A stretch of 64,000 bases of DNA from CAZEQJ01 sp964514385 (GCA_964514385.1 CAZEQJ010000002.1:62001-126000), one strand, 5' to 3'. Counted from the first letter of the stretch, positions 1 to 10,895 are shown. Notes: generated by a model from the sequence alone, not told the origin. Translations and numbers: made by a program.

Positions 1-915
1 GGTGATACCATCAGGTCGATATTGATGTCTGATATCCCGGGTTTACCTCAGCCGGAGCCGCTTTTTTCAGGATCTTATATTGATCCTGTTGCATTTAATG
101 CCTCATTGAAAAAGGCCAAAAATCTTCTTTTTGTTACCACCCTGGATATTAATACCCGTGATGCTCAGCGTCTTCAGGGTTTTTTTACACCCTCTTCACT
201 CAATCAGATTAAAGAAGACACAACACAGTTTATGCGCACAATCAAAGATGAGTTTGCGCGCGGGCAGGTATTGATGTACCTGTTTTCCAGAGATGAGGAG
301 GTTCTGATTAACCGGCTGACGGAAAATAAGCAACGGATCCAGGAATTCTGGAAACAACGGGAAGAGGAGAGTATACGTTCAGAGGTACTCCGCAGAACCC
401 AGAAAAAACTGGAAGACCAGCTGGAAACGAGGTATGGTTTTCATATCGATATACCCCAGGGATATGAAATAGCGCTGATGGAAGATGATTTTATCTGGCT
501 TCGCCTTCTGGATAGCGATGTTGACCGCAGTATTTATGTTTATAAGCAGAATTATCAGCGGCAGGACATTTTTGAGGAAGATAACCTGATTGCACTGCGT
601 AATGAGATAGGTAAGAAATATATCTATGGGAGCGATGAAGCAAACTCGTTCATGACTACGGAGAGTCTTATACCGCCGACATTCACGACTCTTAATTTCA
701 GTAACCGGTATACCGTGCGGATGCAGGGGTTGTGGAAACTGAATAACCTGTCGATGGGAGGTCCTTTTATTAGCTACACACAGGTAGATGAGGCTACAAA
801 TACACTTTTTTATGTTGAAGGTTTTGTCTATGCCCCGGGTAGGGATAAGCGGGATCCCATGGTGGAAATGACGACCGTATTAAAGACTTTCAGGCCGGTA
901 GCGCCAAATCAATAA
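1..915 (+). CDS. DUF4837 family lipoprotein, 5'-truncated
   Basis: The reading frame is open to the left edge, so the gene lacks its beginning here; the TTG at position 22 is only the first start-like codon and not the likely true start. The visible 300 or so residues match what I know of DUF4837, a Bacteroidota-specific family of predicted lipoproteins of about 330-350 residues. Recognisable pieces are LPQPEPLF near the start, GFHIDIPQGYEIA in the middle followed by DDFIWLR, and a VYAPGRDKRDP segment near the end. The signal peptide and lipobox would lie outside the window. It ends 4 bases before the malic enzyme gene, which suggests co-transcription. Molecular function is unknown for the family. 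Confidence 0.8.
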   Translation, partial: GDTIRSILMSDIPGLPQPEPLFSGSYIDPVAFNASLKKAKNLLFVTTLDINTRDAQRLQGFFTPSSLNQIKEDTTQFMRTIKDEFARGQVLMYLFSRDEEVLINRLTENKQRIQEFWKQREEESIRSEVLRRTQKKLEDQLETRYGFHIDIPQGYEIALMEDDFIWLRLLDSDVDRSIYVYKQNYQRQDIFEEDNLIALRNEIGKKYIYGSDEANSFMTTESLIPPTFTTLNFSNRYTVRMQGLWKLNNLSMGGPFISYTQVDEATNTLFYVEGFVYAPGRDKRDPMVEMTTVLKTFRPVAPNQ

Positions 916-919
916 ACCA

Positions 920-3181
920 ATGACTACGAGAATTAAGAAGCAGGATGCGCTGGATTATCATTCATCGCACCCTAAAGGCAAAATTGAAGTCGTACCTACC
1001 AAAAGCGTCAGCACACAACATGATCTGGCCCTTGCATATTCTCCGGGAGTAGCGGAACCTTGTCTTGAAATCGCAAAAGATCCAAACAACGTCTTTAAAT
1101 ATACAGCAAAGGGTAATCTGGTCGGCGTGATTTCCAACGGAACAGCAGTATTGGGGCTTGGAGACATTGGTGCTGATGCGTCGAAACCTGTGATGGAAGG
1201 TAAAGGGGTGCTTTTCAAAAAATTTGCCGGTATCGATGTGTTCGATATAGAGATCAACGAGAAAGATCCCGATAAGCTGGTGGAGATCATTAAGTCACTG
1301 GAACCTACCTTTGGTGGCATAAACCTAGAGGATATCAAGGCGCCTGAAAGTTTCAAGGTTGAAACCGCGCTGAAAGAACAAATGAATATTCCGGTTATGC
1401 ATGATGATCAGCATGGTACTGCGATCATTTCAGCAGCCGGACTTATCAACGCGCTGGAAATTGTAAACAAAAAGATTGACAATGTAAGGATCGTGATTAA
1501 TGGTGCCGGTGCTTCTGCTGTTGCCTGTGCCAATCTTTATTTATCACTTGGTGCCGATCCCAAAAATATGGTCATGCTCGATAGTAAGGGTGTGATACGA
1601 AAGGACCGGGAAAATCTGAGCCCTTCTAAAGCCAAATTTGCGACAGAGCTGGATTTGCATACACTTGAAGAGGCAATGAAATCAGCTGATGTATTCCTTG
1701 GACTCAGCAAAGGCAATATCCTTGAGCCGGCATGGGTAAAATCTATGGCCGAAAAGCCGATCGTATTCGCGCTGGCAAACCCGGATCCTGAAATATCCTA
1801 TGCCAAAGCTATGGCCACCCGCAAAGATATCATCATGGCGACAGGGCGTTCGGATCATCCGAATCAGATTAATAACGTGCTTGGCTTCCCCTATATTTTC
1901 AGAGGTGCACTGGATGTACGCTCCACAGCTATAAATGAGGAAATGAAGCTGGCAGCAGTTAAAGCTATTGCCCAGCTGGCCAAAGAGCCCGTGCCGGAGC
2001 TCGTATCCAAGGCTTATGGCGGTGATCACCTTTCCTTTGGGCCAACATACCTCATTCCTAAGCCACTTGATCCCAGACTGATCACGACCATTTCACCGGC
2101 GGTAGCAAAAGCTGCCATGGAAAGTGGTGTGGCACGTACGCACATTAAGGACTGGGAGCACTACAGGCTTGAGCTGCTTGAACGAATAGGTATTCATGAG
2201 GGATTGATGTCGGCAGTCATCAACCGGGCAAGGCGTGATCCAAAGCGTGTGATCTTTGTCGAAGCTGACGACATGAAAGTGCTGAAAGCTGTACAAATGG
2301 TCATGCAGCAGGGTATTGCTAAGCCCATCCTTCTTGGCGAAGAAAATGTGATCAAATCTATAGCCGAAGAAAATCAGATCGACCTTGAAGATGCTGTTAT
2401 CATCGATCCTAATAAGATTGATCCTGAGCCGTATGCCCGGGTTCTTTATGAAAAAAGAAAGCGACGCGGCCTCACCTACCGCGATTGTGTGAAGAAAATG
2501 CGTGGCCGGAATTATCTGGGTTCAGCGATGTTGGAACTTGGGGAAGGTGATGCGCTGATCTCTGGGCGTACCCGTGACTACCCCGATACCATCCGTCCGG
2601 CCCTACAGATTGTCGGAGTAAGGCCTGATGTATCCAAGGTTGCAGGTATGTATATCATCAACAACAAAAGAGGGAGCTTTTTCTTTGCCGACACAACAGT
2701 AAATGTAGATCCTGATATCGATGATCTGCTGGATATCGTCAACAGCACGGTAAAAGCAGTGAGGTTTTTTAATGTGGAGCCTCGTGTAGCCATGCTATCC
2801 TACAGTAATTTTGGTAGCGCCGGGGGTGATATTCCGGATAAAATGGCAAAAGCTACTGCACTGGCTAAAGAAAGATGGCCCAACCTTGTAATAGACGGTG
2901 AAATTCAGGCCAACATGGCGGTCAATACCGAACTACAGAAGGAAATTTATCCTTTCAGTAAACTGGCCGAGTCAGGAGCAAATACCTTTATCTTCCCAAA
3001 CCTTATTTCAGGCAATGTGTCATATAAACTGCTTATGGAGCTCGGTGGCGCAGAAGCTATTGGTCCGGTTTTATTGGGAATGAATAAGCCTGTGCATATT
3101 TTACAGCTAGGTTCCTCTGTCCGGGATATTTACAATATGGTGGCAATATCAGTTGTGGATGCTCAGACTTTACAGAAATGA
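920..3181 (+). CDS. maeB: NADP-dependent malic enzyme, phosphotransacetylase-fused type
   Basis: Oxidative decarboxylation of malate to pyruvate with reduction of NADP, supplying NADPH and pyruvate from the citric-acid cycle. At 753 residues it has the length of MaeB-type enzymes. Residues 1 to about 420 form the malic enzyme part, with AYSPGVAEPC, the MHDDQHGTA segment and a nucleotide-binding GAGASA motif; residues from about 430 to the end resemble phosphate acetyl/butyryltransferase. In characterised MaeB proteins this second domain is thought to be regulatory (acetyl-CoA sensing) rather than catalytic. ATG start. The stop overlaps the ruvA start by 4 bases (ATGA), implying translational coupling. 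Confidence 0.95.
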   Translation: MTTRIKKQDALDYHSSHPKGKIEVVPTKSVSTQHDLALAYSPGVAEPCLEIAKDPNNVFKYTAKGNLVGVISNGTAVLGLGDIGADASKPVMEGKGVLFKKFAGIDVFDIEINEKDPDKLVEIIKSLEPTFGGINLEDIKAPESFKVETALKEQMNIPVMHDDQHGTAIISAAGLINALEIVNKKIDNVRIVINGAGASAVACANLYLSLGADPKNMVMLDSKGVIRKDRENLSPSKAKFATELDLHTLEEAMKSADVFLGLSKGNILEPAWVKSMAEKPIVFALANPDPEISYAKAMATRKDIIMATGRSDHPNQINNVLGFPYIFRGALDVRSTAINEEMKLAAVKAIAQLAKEPVPELVSKAYGGDHLSFGPTYLIPKPLDPRLITTISPAVAKAAMESGVARTHIKDWEHYRLELLERIGIHEGLMSAVINRARRDPKRVIFVEADDMKVLKAVQMVMQQGIAKPILLGEENVIKSIAEENQIDLEDAVIIDPNKIDPEPYARVLYEKRKRRGLTYRDCVKKMRGRNYLGSAMLELGEGDALISGRTRDYPDTIRPALQIVGVRPDVSKVAGMYIINNKRGSFFFADTTVNVDPDIDDLLDIVNSTVKAVRFFNVEPRVAMLSYSNFGSAGGDIPDKMAKATALAKERWPNLVIDGEIQANMAVNTELQKEIYPFSKLAESGANTFIFPNLISGNVSYKLLMELGGAEAIGPVLLGMNKPVHILQLGSSVRDIYNMVAISVVDAQTLQK

Positions 3182-3771
3182 TCGGATATATTCAGGGAAA
3201 ACTGATCTATGCTGATCCTGCTATTGCAGTTGTAGATGTTCAGGGCATCGGCTATGAAATTAAGATTCCGCTGACAACCTTTTCCAAAATCAAAGAGCTG
3301 CAGCAGGTCAAGCTGTTTACACATTTATATGTTCGTGAGGATGCCCAGCTTCTTTATGGCTTCTCCACACCTGATGAAAAGCAATTATTCTTACAACTTA
3401 TTTCGGTATCGGGTGTCGGCCCCAATACGGCCATCATGATACTTTCCTCCCTTTCTGCGGAAGAGCTGGAAGATGCCATACTTAAGGGGAATGTAGGTCA
3501 GATACAGTCGGTGAAGGGTATTGGAGGAAAAACAGCCCAGCGGCTTATACTGGAATTAAGAGACAAAATAGCCAAATCTTCAGACGCCAAAAAACTTGAA
3601 GAATTTTCACTGACTACAAATAATACCCAACGTGAGGAAGCGTTATCTGCTTTAGTGACATTAGGTTTTAATAAAAACCAGGCGGAAAAAAACATCAATC
3701 TGGTCATAAAAAAACATGGCCCCGACCTGTCACTGGAAGAATTAGTAAAGCTAGCGTTGAAATCAGCCTAA
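3178..3771 (+). CDS. ruvA: Holliday junction branch migration protein RuvA
   Basis: RuvA binds four-way DNA junctions as a tetramer and loads the RuvB helicase. The 197-residue product has the usual three parts: an N-terminal OB-fold (MIGYIQGKL, YVREDAQLLYGF), a central helix-hairpin-helix region with VSGVGPNTA and VKGIGGKTAQRL, and a C-terminal helical domain (EEALSALVTLGF) that contacts RuvB. The start overlaps the end of maeB by 4 bases, and the last base of its stop codon is the first base of the sprA start. This ruvA-sprA-gcvH order is common in Bacteroidota. ruvB and ruvC are not in the window. Confidence 0.97.
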   Translation: MIGYIQGKLIYADPAIAVVDVQGIGYEIKIPLTTFSKIKELQQVKLFTHLYVREDAQLLYGFSTPDEKQLFLQLISVSGVGPNTAIMILSSLSAEELEDAILKGNVGQIQSVKGIGGKTAQRLILELRDKIAKSSDAKKLEEFSLTTNNTQREEALSALVTLGFNKNQAEKNINLVIKKHGPDLSLEELVKLALKSA

Positions 3772-6700
3772 TGTGTCAGCCTCGTGCTAGAAACTACCTG
3801 ATACTATTTTTCTTACTTCTTATCATCGGGATAAGCAGGATGAGTATTGCCCAGACTGACACTACCAGCCAGCAACAGGATACAATTACCACCTATGAGC
3901 CTTCACGCAGGCCTGTTTATAACCTGAGAGACCGATATGGCGACCCCTTCTCTAATTTCAGTAACCGCTCCTCATTACTGGATATCCGTCCATCCGATTA
4001 TATGCTGGATGTGACATTAGACACGGGTATGAGCTACCAGATAAGAGAAAAGCTTGGCAGCCTAGATTACCGTCCGTTAAGTCAGATGTCATTCGAGCAG
4101 TATTCCAGCTATCATACCGACAGGGTGCTCAAGGAGTATTGGCAGGAACGCTCGGGCGGTCTGGATGGTGAAAGTGCCGTTGGTGGCAGACAGCTCATCC
4201 CACCTATTTATGTAAGCCCGGTGCTCGACCGAATATTCGGGGGCAGTTATGTCGATATTCGGCCAAGTGGTTTTGTTACCCTCGATTTTGGCGGGCGTTG
4301 GCAGCGCGTCGAGAACCCTGCCATTCCCATCCGGCAACAACGCAATGGAGGGTTTGAATTTGACATGCAGCTGAGTACAAATCTGGTTGGACGCGTTGGC
4401 GAGAAGCTTGAAATTACAGCCGATTTTGACAACAATAACTCGTTTGATTTTCAAAATGATTTTAAGGTAGCCTATACCGGATTTGAAGAAGATATTATCA
4501 AGAGTATTGAGGTCGGCACAGTAAATATGCCGGTTAATAACAGCCTTATCAATGGCTCACAAAGCCTTTTTGGGGTAAAGACCCAACTTCAGTTTGGTAA
4601 ACTGTTCGTCACAGCTGTAGCTACCAACCAACGCGGGAAAAGTGAAACCATGGAAATTGAAGGCGGTGTGCAAAGCCGTGAATTTGAGATCAGAGGATCT
4701 GAATATGAAGAAAACCGGCATTTTTTTCTTGGCCACTTTTTTCGGGACAACTACGAAACATGGCTGACCAGCATACCCCAGATCAATTCACTGGTGAATG
4801 TAAACAGGGTCGAAGTGTATGTGATAAACCGTAACAACAATACCCAAACCCTTCGTAATGTCGCAGGTTTCATGGACCTCGGTGAAAGTCGTGTTATCTA
4901 TTCACCTAATGTCAATTCAGCTACAAATGGCAGTGCAGCGCCTGCAGCAAACAGCAATAATGATCTTTACCAGAACCTTTTGGCGAACCCTAACCTACGG
5001 AATGTAGATAACCTTGCTGCTATTGTTGAAGATCCTGCAGGTAATTTCGGCTTTGTTAAGGCAACCGACTATGAAAGAATCAATGGTGCCAGGCTGCTGA
5101 GGGAAGGAGAAGAGTATACCGTTAACCGTCAGCTTGGTTATATCACGCTGACAAGACGTCTTCAGAACGATGAGGCCCTCGCGGTAGCCTATGAATATTC
5201 ATATAATGGAAACCGGTATCAGGTAGGGGAGCTTACCGATGATTATGGCAACCTGCCCGAAGATCAGATGGTCTTTCTCAAAATGTTACGGCCTACAAAA
5301 ATCAATACGCAGGTACCCACATGGGATCTGATGATGAAAAATATTTACAGTCTTAATGCAAATCAGGTATCCAGAGAAGGATTTGAATTACGGGTCGTTT
5401 ACCGCGATGACCTCACCGGAGTAGACAACCCCAGCCTTCACGAAGGTGCCAACACAAAAGATGTGCAACTGATAGAATTGCTGCGACTGGACAGATTAAA
5501 CCCTAATGGTGACCCTCAGCGGGATGGGAACTTTGACTTTGTAGATGGCATTACGATCAATCAGGAGCGTGGACTGATCATATTTCCGGTGCTTGAGCCG
5601 TTTGGTTCCCATCTTGAGCGCCAGTTTGCAGACGGAGAGCGCGCGTTAAAGGAAAAATATGTGTATGATACATTGTACGGGACCACTAAAGCAGATGCTG
5701 AACTGGTAACAACGCTTAATAAGTTTTTTATCAGAGGACAATTTGTTGCAGGCTCTGCGTCGGAAATAAGACTGAATGGCATTAACATTCCGGAGGGTTC
5801 CGTGCAGATTTTTGCCGGAGGACAGCAGCTTCAGGAAGGTGTTGATTTTAGGGTGAATTATGCCTTTGGAACTGTCGAAATTATCAATGAAGGTATTCTT
5901 AACTCAGGAAAGCGCATCCAGATACAGTATGAGAGTGCCGATCTTTTTAATTTTCAGAGCCGACGCTTTTCAGGGTTACGCGCCGACTACCTGCTGAGTG
6001 ATGATATCACATTTGGTGCTACTTTACTGCGACTGAAGGAGATCCCCCTTATCAGCCGCGTGGGTGTAGGAAATGAGCCTACCGCCAATACGCAGTGGGG
6101 TCTTGATCTGAATTACCGAAAAGAATCACGTTTTCTTACCAAAGCCATCGACTTTCTCCCTTTAGTACAAACGAAGGAACCTTCAGTTATTAATTTCAGT
6201 GGTGAATTTGCACAAATTCTGCNNNNNNNNNNTGACGACTTCGAAAATGCCGTTACCCCCAATGGTCTGGGAAGCGTGATCAACTGGAAATATGCCGCCA
6301 CCCCGCAGACGCAGGATAACCGGTATGACCTGTCCGGCTCCGAGGGCGTGCTTGGCGTCAACTACAGGAGAGCAAAAATAGCGTGGTATAATGTTGATAA
6401 TGTTTTCTATAGAAGCTTCGGTCCAAACCGACCTACAAATATTGAAGAAGAAGACCTTCAAAACCACTATGTGCGCCCTATCCCGATTCAGGAGATTTTC
6501 ACCCAGCGTGATCTTAATGTCATTAACCCTAACCTGCCGATATTTGATATTGCCTATTTTCCATCTGAAAGAGGTATTTACAATTTTAATCCGCAACTCA
6601 ATCCGGATGGCACTCTGCCCAATCCCCGCCAAAACTGGGCTGGTATCACACGAGGGATCACTACCGATGTGGATTTTGATAAAACAAATGTGGAATACGT

Positions 6701-9700
6701 CGAATTCTGGATGATGGACCCGTTTATTCAGTCTGAAAATGGCGTAATTGACGATGGCAGTGACACACCGACACCCAATACCACCGGAGGAAAGCTGCTC
6801 TTTAATCTGGGCAATATCTCAGAAGATTTCATAAAAGACGGGCGTCATTTCTTTGAAAACGGCCTGCCACCTTCTCCTGATGATAATAATGTAGTCGAAA
6901 CCGCCTGGGGAAAGGCTCCGGCACGACAATATATCAACAATGCATTTGACAATACAGAAGGAGCAAGAGCCCTTCAGGATGTCGGTTTCGATGGTATTTC
7001 CAATGAAGAAGAACGCCAGCAATTTGCTGACTTCCTCAACACAATCAATGTTGAACCTGCAGTACGTGCTATTCTTGAGCAGGATCCTTCGGGTGATGAC
7101 TTCAGGTACTATCTCGGCGATGACCTGGACGAGGAGGACTTAAGCATTCTGGAGCGGTACAAACAGTTTAATGGTGTTGAAAATAACTCACCGATAGCCG
7201 GGGATGGGCCACTTATTTCCTCCAACTCAGTGGTACCCGATAATGAAGATCTCAACAATGACAATACATTATCAGATCTGGAGGAGTATTATGAATATGA
7301 GCTTGACCTGCGTCCCGGTCAGTTACGTGTGGGATCCAATTACATTGTCGATAAGGTATCCAACTCAGTGGATGGTGAAGTGGTATCGTGGTATCTGTTT
7401 AGGATTCCCATCCGGCAGCCGGACAGAGTAGTTGGAAATATCAACGACTTTAAGTCAATCCGATATGTGCGCATGTTTCTCACGGATTTTGCTGAGCCTG
7501 TAGTACTCAGAATGGCAAATTTCCAGTTGGTGGGAAGCCAATGGCGGCGATATACCGAGACGTTACTGGATGATGGTTTTGGTCCTATTCCGGAGCCATA
7601 TGATGCAGGATTTACCATTACCGCAGTAAATATCGAGGAGAATAGTCAGGTGCAACCGGGCGAAAATAAAGTTGGATACATATTACCCCCCGGCTTTCGG
7701 CGTGATTTTGATAATACTTCATTGGTAAACAGAAGGCAAAATGAGCAGTCGCTTCAGCTTTGTGTAGATGAATTACGTGATGGTGACAGCCGGGCGGCCT
7801 ACAAAAATATTGTTTTTGACCTTATCAATTACGGCAGGCTTAAGATGTTTTTTCATGCCAACAGTACCAACGCGTCAGATGATGAGATGACGGCTTTTAT
7901 CCGGCTAGGAACTGATTTCAATGAAAACTATTATGAGATTGAACTTCCATTAAAGATTACTCCATTTGGTGCTACTGGTGAACGGGAAGTATGGCCTGAA
8001 GCCAATGAAATTGATGTGGCTTTTGAATCACTTTATCAGATCAAGGCTGAGCGAAATGCCCGCAATATTCCCCGGTTACAGGTTTTCAGCACTCAGGATG
8101 GCAAATATACATTTTCCGTAAGGGGTAATCCTGACCTAAGCACGGTACAAACTGTGATGATAGGTGTGCGTAATCCGACCTCATTGGACCGCGAGCCGAA
8201 GCAGTTGTGCATCTGGGCCAATGAGATGCGTGTCACCGACTTTGACCAGACCAAAGGATGGGCAGCTAATGCACGGCTAAATACAAAACTTGCTGATGTT
8301 GCCAACATATCGGCCACGGCACGCTATATCTCCGTAGGGTATGGAGGATTACAGCAGCGCATCTCAGATAGAGCCAGGGAAGAGACACTTGAGTACGATG
8401 TGAGTGCCAATGTAAATGTTGATAAGTTCCTGCCGGGGTTCATTAGGTTCAAGGTGCCTATGTTTGTCAGCTATCAGCAGTCGACCATCACACCCTTTTT
8501 TGACCCCAAAGATCCGGATATACTGCTGAGCACTTCACTGGATGTGTATGCGCGAAACCCGGACCTTGGCATTACCGATTATTTATCCATTGTGCGTGAC
8601 AATACGACCCGCCGCAGTCTAAACTTCAGTAATGTCAGGTGGGAAAGAAATCCTGAAAATGACAGGCTACCGCTACCGTGGGATTTATCCAATTTTGGAT
8701 TTAACTATGCCTACAGCGACATTAACCAAACCAATTTTCAGACGGCACTTTTTCTTAATAAAACTTACAGAGGGGGGGTGGCATATAATTATTCTCCTTC
8801 GCTACCTTCTATTGAGCCCTTCAGGAAGTCAAAAGCTTTCAACTCACCTTATCTGAAGCTGATTAAAGATATCAATTTTAATTTATTGCCGAATTCATTT
8901 TCGTTTCGAACCGATGCGAACCGCCGCTTTACTCAGACGCAATTGCGAAATGCTGATCTCACCACCATTAATATCGACCCACTTTTTGAGAAGTCATTCA
9001 CCTTCTCCAGGGACTACGCAATGCAGTGGGCATTATTTCGCAGCCTGAGACTGGATTACAGTGCGCAGGCTCGTGCCATCATCGATGAGCCCGAAGGAGA
9101 TATCAATACTATCCAAAAGCGGGATTCAATTCTGGCCAACCTGCAGCGACTCGGGCGTATGAAGAATTTTGATCAGACAGTAGGTGTGAATTATACCTTG
9201 CCGCTTGATAAATTTCCATTTACCGATTGGATGGATGTCAGCTCACGTTATTCCGCTACCTATGCATGGGTCGCCGGCGCGGTAGGACAGCAGGACACGT
9301 TGGGTAATGTAATCCAGAACTCCAATAACCTTTCCGTAAACGGCAGGCTTGATTTAGTGAAGCTATACAATAAGTCAGATTTGCTTAAGGAGGTCAATGC
9401 GCCACCACGTAGGAGACCCCCTGCAAGACCCGGCAGGCCTGTGCCGCAGGATACAATCAAGACCATTTCTGATTATAAACTTTTGAAGAACTTCCTTCGG
9501 GTGATGATGTCGGTCCGAAATGTGACGATCAATTATTCACAGCAGGCAGGCACCTATTTACCCGGGTTTATGCAGCAACCCTTTTTATTCGGGCTGGATA
9601 GTTCATTTACCAACCCCGGAATACCGTTTATCCTAGGCAGCCAGGATCTTGCTGTACGTAATCAGCTGGCTGCCCAGCGCCTGTTAAGTGTAGATACAGC

Positions 9701-10880
9701 CTTTGCCTTGCCATTTAATCAAACAGTATCTACTGACATAACTGCAAATGCGATGCTGGAGCCGTTTCGTGATTTCAAGATTCAGCTCAACCTTAAAAAG
9801 ACCATCAGCGGCCGCTATGAAGAGATATTCCAGTTCAGCAATCAGTTGAACGATTATCGCACTATCAATCCCGGGCGCAGTGGCAGTTACAATGTCTCTT
9901 ATATTTTTGCCAACACAATATTCAGAGGTACAAACCCCGATGGCTCCTCGCCGTTGTTCCGGCAATTTTCCGATAATCGTGATATTATAAGGCGCCGGCT
10001 GGAAACAATTGGAAATAACGCCGGAGGAATATATGTTGAAAATGGACAGGAAGTACTTATACCAGCCTTTATTGCAGCATATACAGATAAGGAAGCAAGT
10101 ACCGTCAGCCTGGCTCCATTTCCACGGATACCGCTACCAAACTGGAGAATTGACTATGCAGGACTAAGCCGGTTGCCAGCTATTCAGAATATTTTTTCAT
10201 CATTTACCATTAACCATGCCTACAGTGGCAACTATAATATCAATAATTACAATGCCAGTAGCCGGTATAATGAAGGATTTAGCCTGGAACGAGACTTTGA
10301 AAATTATTTGGTAGCCTCACAGCTGGCAAACCCGCAGGTAAACGAATTTGGTGAATTCACGCCACTTTTTGTTCTCGGACAGGTAACGATGACCGAGCGT
10401 TTTTCACCTCTGATTGGAGTAAGTGTACGAACAAAAACCCGGCTAAATGCCAATCTGAAGTTCAATATGGAGCGGAATGTCGGACTCAATATTACCAATG
10501 CGCAGATCACGGAAATGAACAATCGCGACATGACACTTGACGTGGGTTGGACCAAGTCTGAGTTTAAGCTCCCCTTTAAGGTCAGAGGGCGCACCATTGC
10601 ACTTGAAAACGACCTTAGCTTCAGGCTGACAATGAGCCTGGGCGATACCGAAACTGTACAGCGAAAACTTGTCACCGATTCATTAGATGCGGATCAGAAT
10701 ATTGTAACAAACGGGGCGTTGCGTTTTCAGATGAGGCCTAATATAAGCTATATCCTGAATGAGAAGCTCGACATCACCATGTACTTCGAACATAACAGCA
10801 ACAGCCCTAAAGTATCCACTGTTTTCAGGCAATCTACCACCGCTTTTGGTTTTCAACTTCGTTTCCGATTGTCGCAATAA
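3771..10880 (+). CDS. sprA: Type IX secretion translocon protein SprA (contains a sequencing gap)
   Basis: SprA is the very large outer-membrane beta-barrel through which T9SS cargo crosses; in gliding species it is also needed for motility and for the adhesin SprB. The 2369-codon length and phrases such as FGGSYVDIRPSG, GEKLEITADFDNN and EGEEYTVNRQLGYITL fit the family. An N-terminal signal peptide is visible (hydrophobic stretch about residues 8-22, then SIAQ). The C-terminus ends in alternating hydrophobic strand sequence (FGFQLRFRLSQ). Ten Ns at 6223-6232 interrupt the gene between GEFAQIL and DDFEN; the frame is kept but real sequence is missing there. It starts on the last base of the ruvA stop and is followed after 40 bases by gcvH. 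Confidence 0.95.
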   Translation: MCQPRARNYLILFFLLLIIGISRMSIAQTDTTSQQQDTITTYEPSRRPVYNLRDRYGDPFSNFSNRSSLLDIRPSDYMLDVTLDTGMSYQIREKLGSLDYRPLSQMSFEQYSSYHTDRVLKEYWQERSGGLDGESAVGGRQLIPPIYVSPVLDRIFGGSYVDIRPSGFVTLDFGGRWQRVENPAIPIRQQRNGGFEFDMQLSTNLVGRVGEKLEITADFDNNNSFDFQNDFKVAYTGFEEDIIKSIEVGTVNMPVNNSLINGSQSLFGVKTQLQFGKLFVTAVATNQRGKSETMEIEGGVQSREFEIRGSEYEENRHFFLGHFFRDNYETWLTSIPQINSLVNVNRVEVYVINRNNNTQTLRNVAGFMDLGESRVIYSPNVNSATNGSAAPAANSNNDLYQNLLANPNLRNVDNLAAIVEDPAGNFGFVKATDYERINGARLLREGEEYTVNRQLGYITLTRRLQNDEALAVAYEYSYNGNRYQVGELTDDYGNLPEDQMVFLKMLRPTKINTQVPTWDLMMKNIYSLNANQVSREGFELRVVYRDDLTGVDNPSLHEGANTKDVQLIELLRLDRLNPNGDPQRDGNFDFVDGITINQERGLIIFPVLEPFGSHLERQFADGERALKEKYVYDTLYGTTKADAELVTTLNKFFIRGQFVAGSASEIRLNGINIPEGSVQIFAGGQQLQEGVDFRVNYAFGTVEIINEGILNSGKRIQIQYESADLFNFQSRRFSGLRADYLLSDDITFGATLLRLKEIPLISRVGVGNEPTANTQWGLDLNYRKESRFLTKAIDFLPLVQTKEPSVINFSGEFAQILXXXXDDFENAVTPNGLGSVINWKYAATPQTQDNRYDLSGSEGVLGVNYRRAKIAWYNVDNVFYRSFGPNRPTNIEEEDLQNHYVRPIPIQEIFTQRDLNVINPNLPIFDIAYFPSERGIYNFNPQLNPDGTLPNPRQNWAGITRGITTDVDFDKTNVEYVEFWMMDPFIQSENGVIDDGSDTPTPNTTGGKLLFNLGNISEDFIKDGRHFFENGLPPSPDDNNVVETAWGKAPARQYINNAFDNTEGARALQDVGFDGISNEEERQQFADFLNTINVEPAVRAILEQDPSGDDFRYYLGDDLDEEDLSILERYKQFNGVENNSPIAGDGPLISSNSVVPDNEDLNNDNTLSDLEEYYEYELDLRPGQLRVGSNYIVDKVSNSVDGEVVSWYLFRIPIRQPDRVVGNINDFKSIRYVRMFLTDFAEPVVLRMANFQLVGSQWRRYTETLLDDGFGPIPEPYDAGFTITAVNIEENSQVQPGENKVGYILPPGFRRDFDNTSLVNRRQNEQSLQLCVDELRDGDSRAAYKNIVFDLINYGRLKMFFHANSTNASDDEMTAFIRLGTDFNENYYEIELPLKITPFGATGEREVWPEANEIDVAFESLYQIKAERNARNIPRLQVFSTQDGKYTFSVRGNPDLSTVQTVMIGVRNPTSLDREPKQLCIWANEMRVTDFDQTKGWAANARLNTKLADVANISATARYISVGYGGLQQRISDRAREETLEYDVSANVNVDKFLPGFIRFKVPMFVSYQQSTITPFFDPKDPDILLSTSLDVYARNPDLGITDYLSIVRDNTTRRSLNFSNVRWERNPENDRLPLPWDLSNFGFNYAYSDINQTNFQTALFLNKTYRGGVAYNYSPSLPSIEPFRKSKAFNSPYLKLIKDINFNLLPNSFSFRTDANRRFTQTQLRNADLTTINIDPLFEKSFTFSRDYAMQWALFRSLRLDYSAQARAIIDEPEGDINTIQKRDSILANLQRLGRMKNFDQTVGVNYTLPLDKFPFTDWMDVSSRYSATYAWVAGAVGQQDTLGNVIQNSNNLSVNGRLDLVKLYNKSDLLKEVNAPPRRRPPARPGRPVPQDTIKTISDYKLLKNFLRVMMSVRNVTINYSQQAGTYLPGFMQQPFLFGLDSSFTNPGIPFILGSQDLAVRNQLAAQRLLSVDTAFALPFNQTVSTDITANAMLEPFRDFKIQLNLKKTISGRYEEIFQFSNQLNDYRTINPGRSGSYNVSYIFANTIFRGTNPDGSSPLFRQFSDNRDIIRRRLETIGNNAGGIYVENGQEVLIPAFIAAYTDKEASTVSLAPFPRIPLPNWRIDYAGLSRLPAIQNIFSSFTINHAYSGNYNINNYNASSRYNEGFSLERDFENYLVASQLANPQVNEFGEFTPLFVLGQVTMTERFSPLIGVSVRTKTRLNANLKFNMERNVGLNITNAQITEMNNRDMTLDVGWTKSEFKLPFKVRGRTIALENDLSFRLTMSLGDTETVQRKLVTDSLDADQNIVTNGALRFQMRPNISYILNEKLDITMYFEHNSNSPKVSTVFRQSTTAFGFQLRFRLSQ
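6223..6232. other. Assembly gap (10 Ns) inside sprA
   Basis: Ten consecutive N characters. The flanking translation runs GEFAQIL, four unknown residues, then DDFEN. In SprA proteins I recall, a proline-glycine-rich stretch of roughly 15-25 residues ending in a Y-(I/V)-DDFEG motif lies at this place, so the true gap is probably longer than ten bases. The Ns are best read as a scaffold-join placeholder. Confidence 0.95.
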
Positions 10881-10895
10881 TTAGATAAACCCTGT

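Noticed and set aside
4089..4454. Minus-strand open frames inside sprA and maeB
   Set aside because: They lie wholly within conserved plus-strand genes and encode no recognisable domain.
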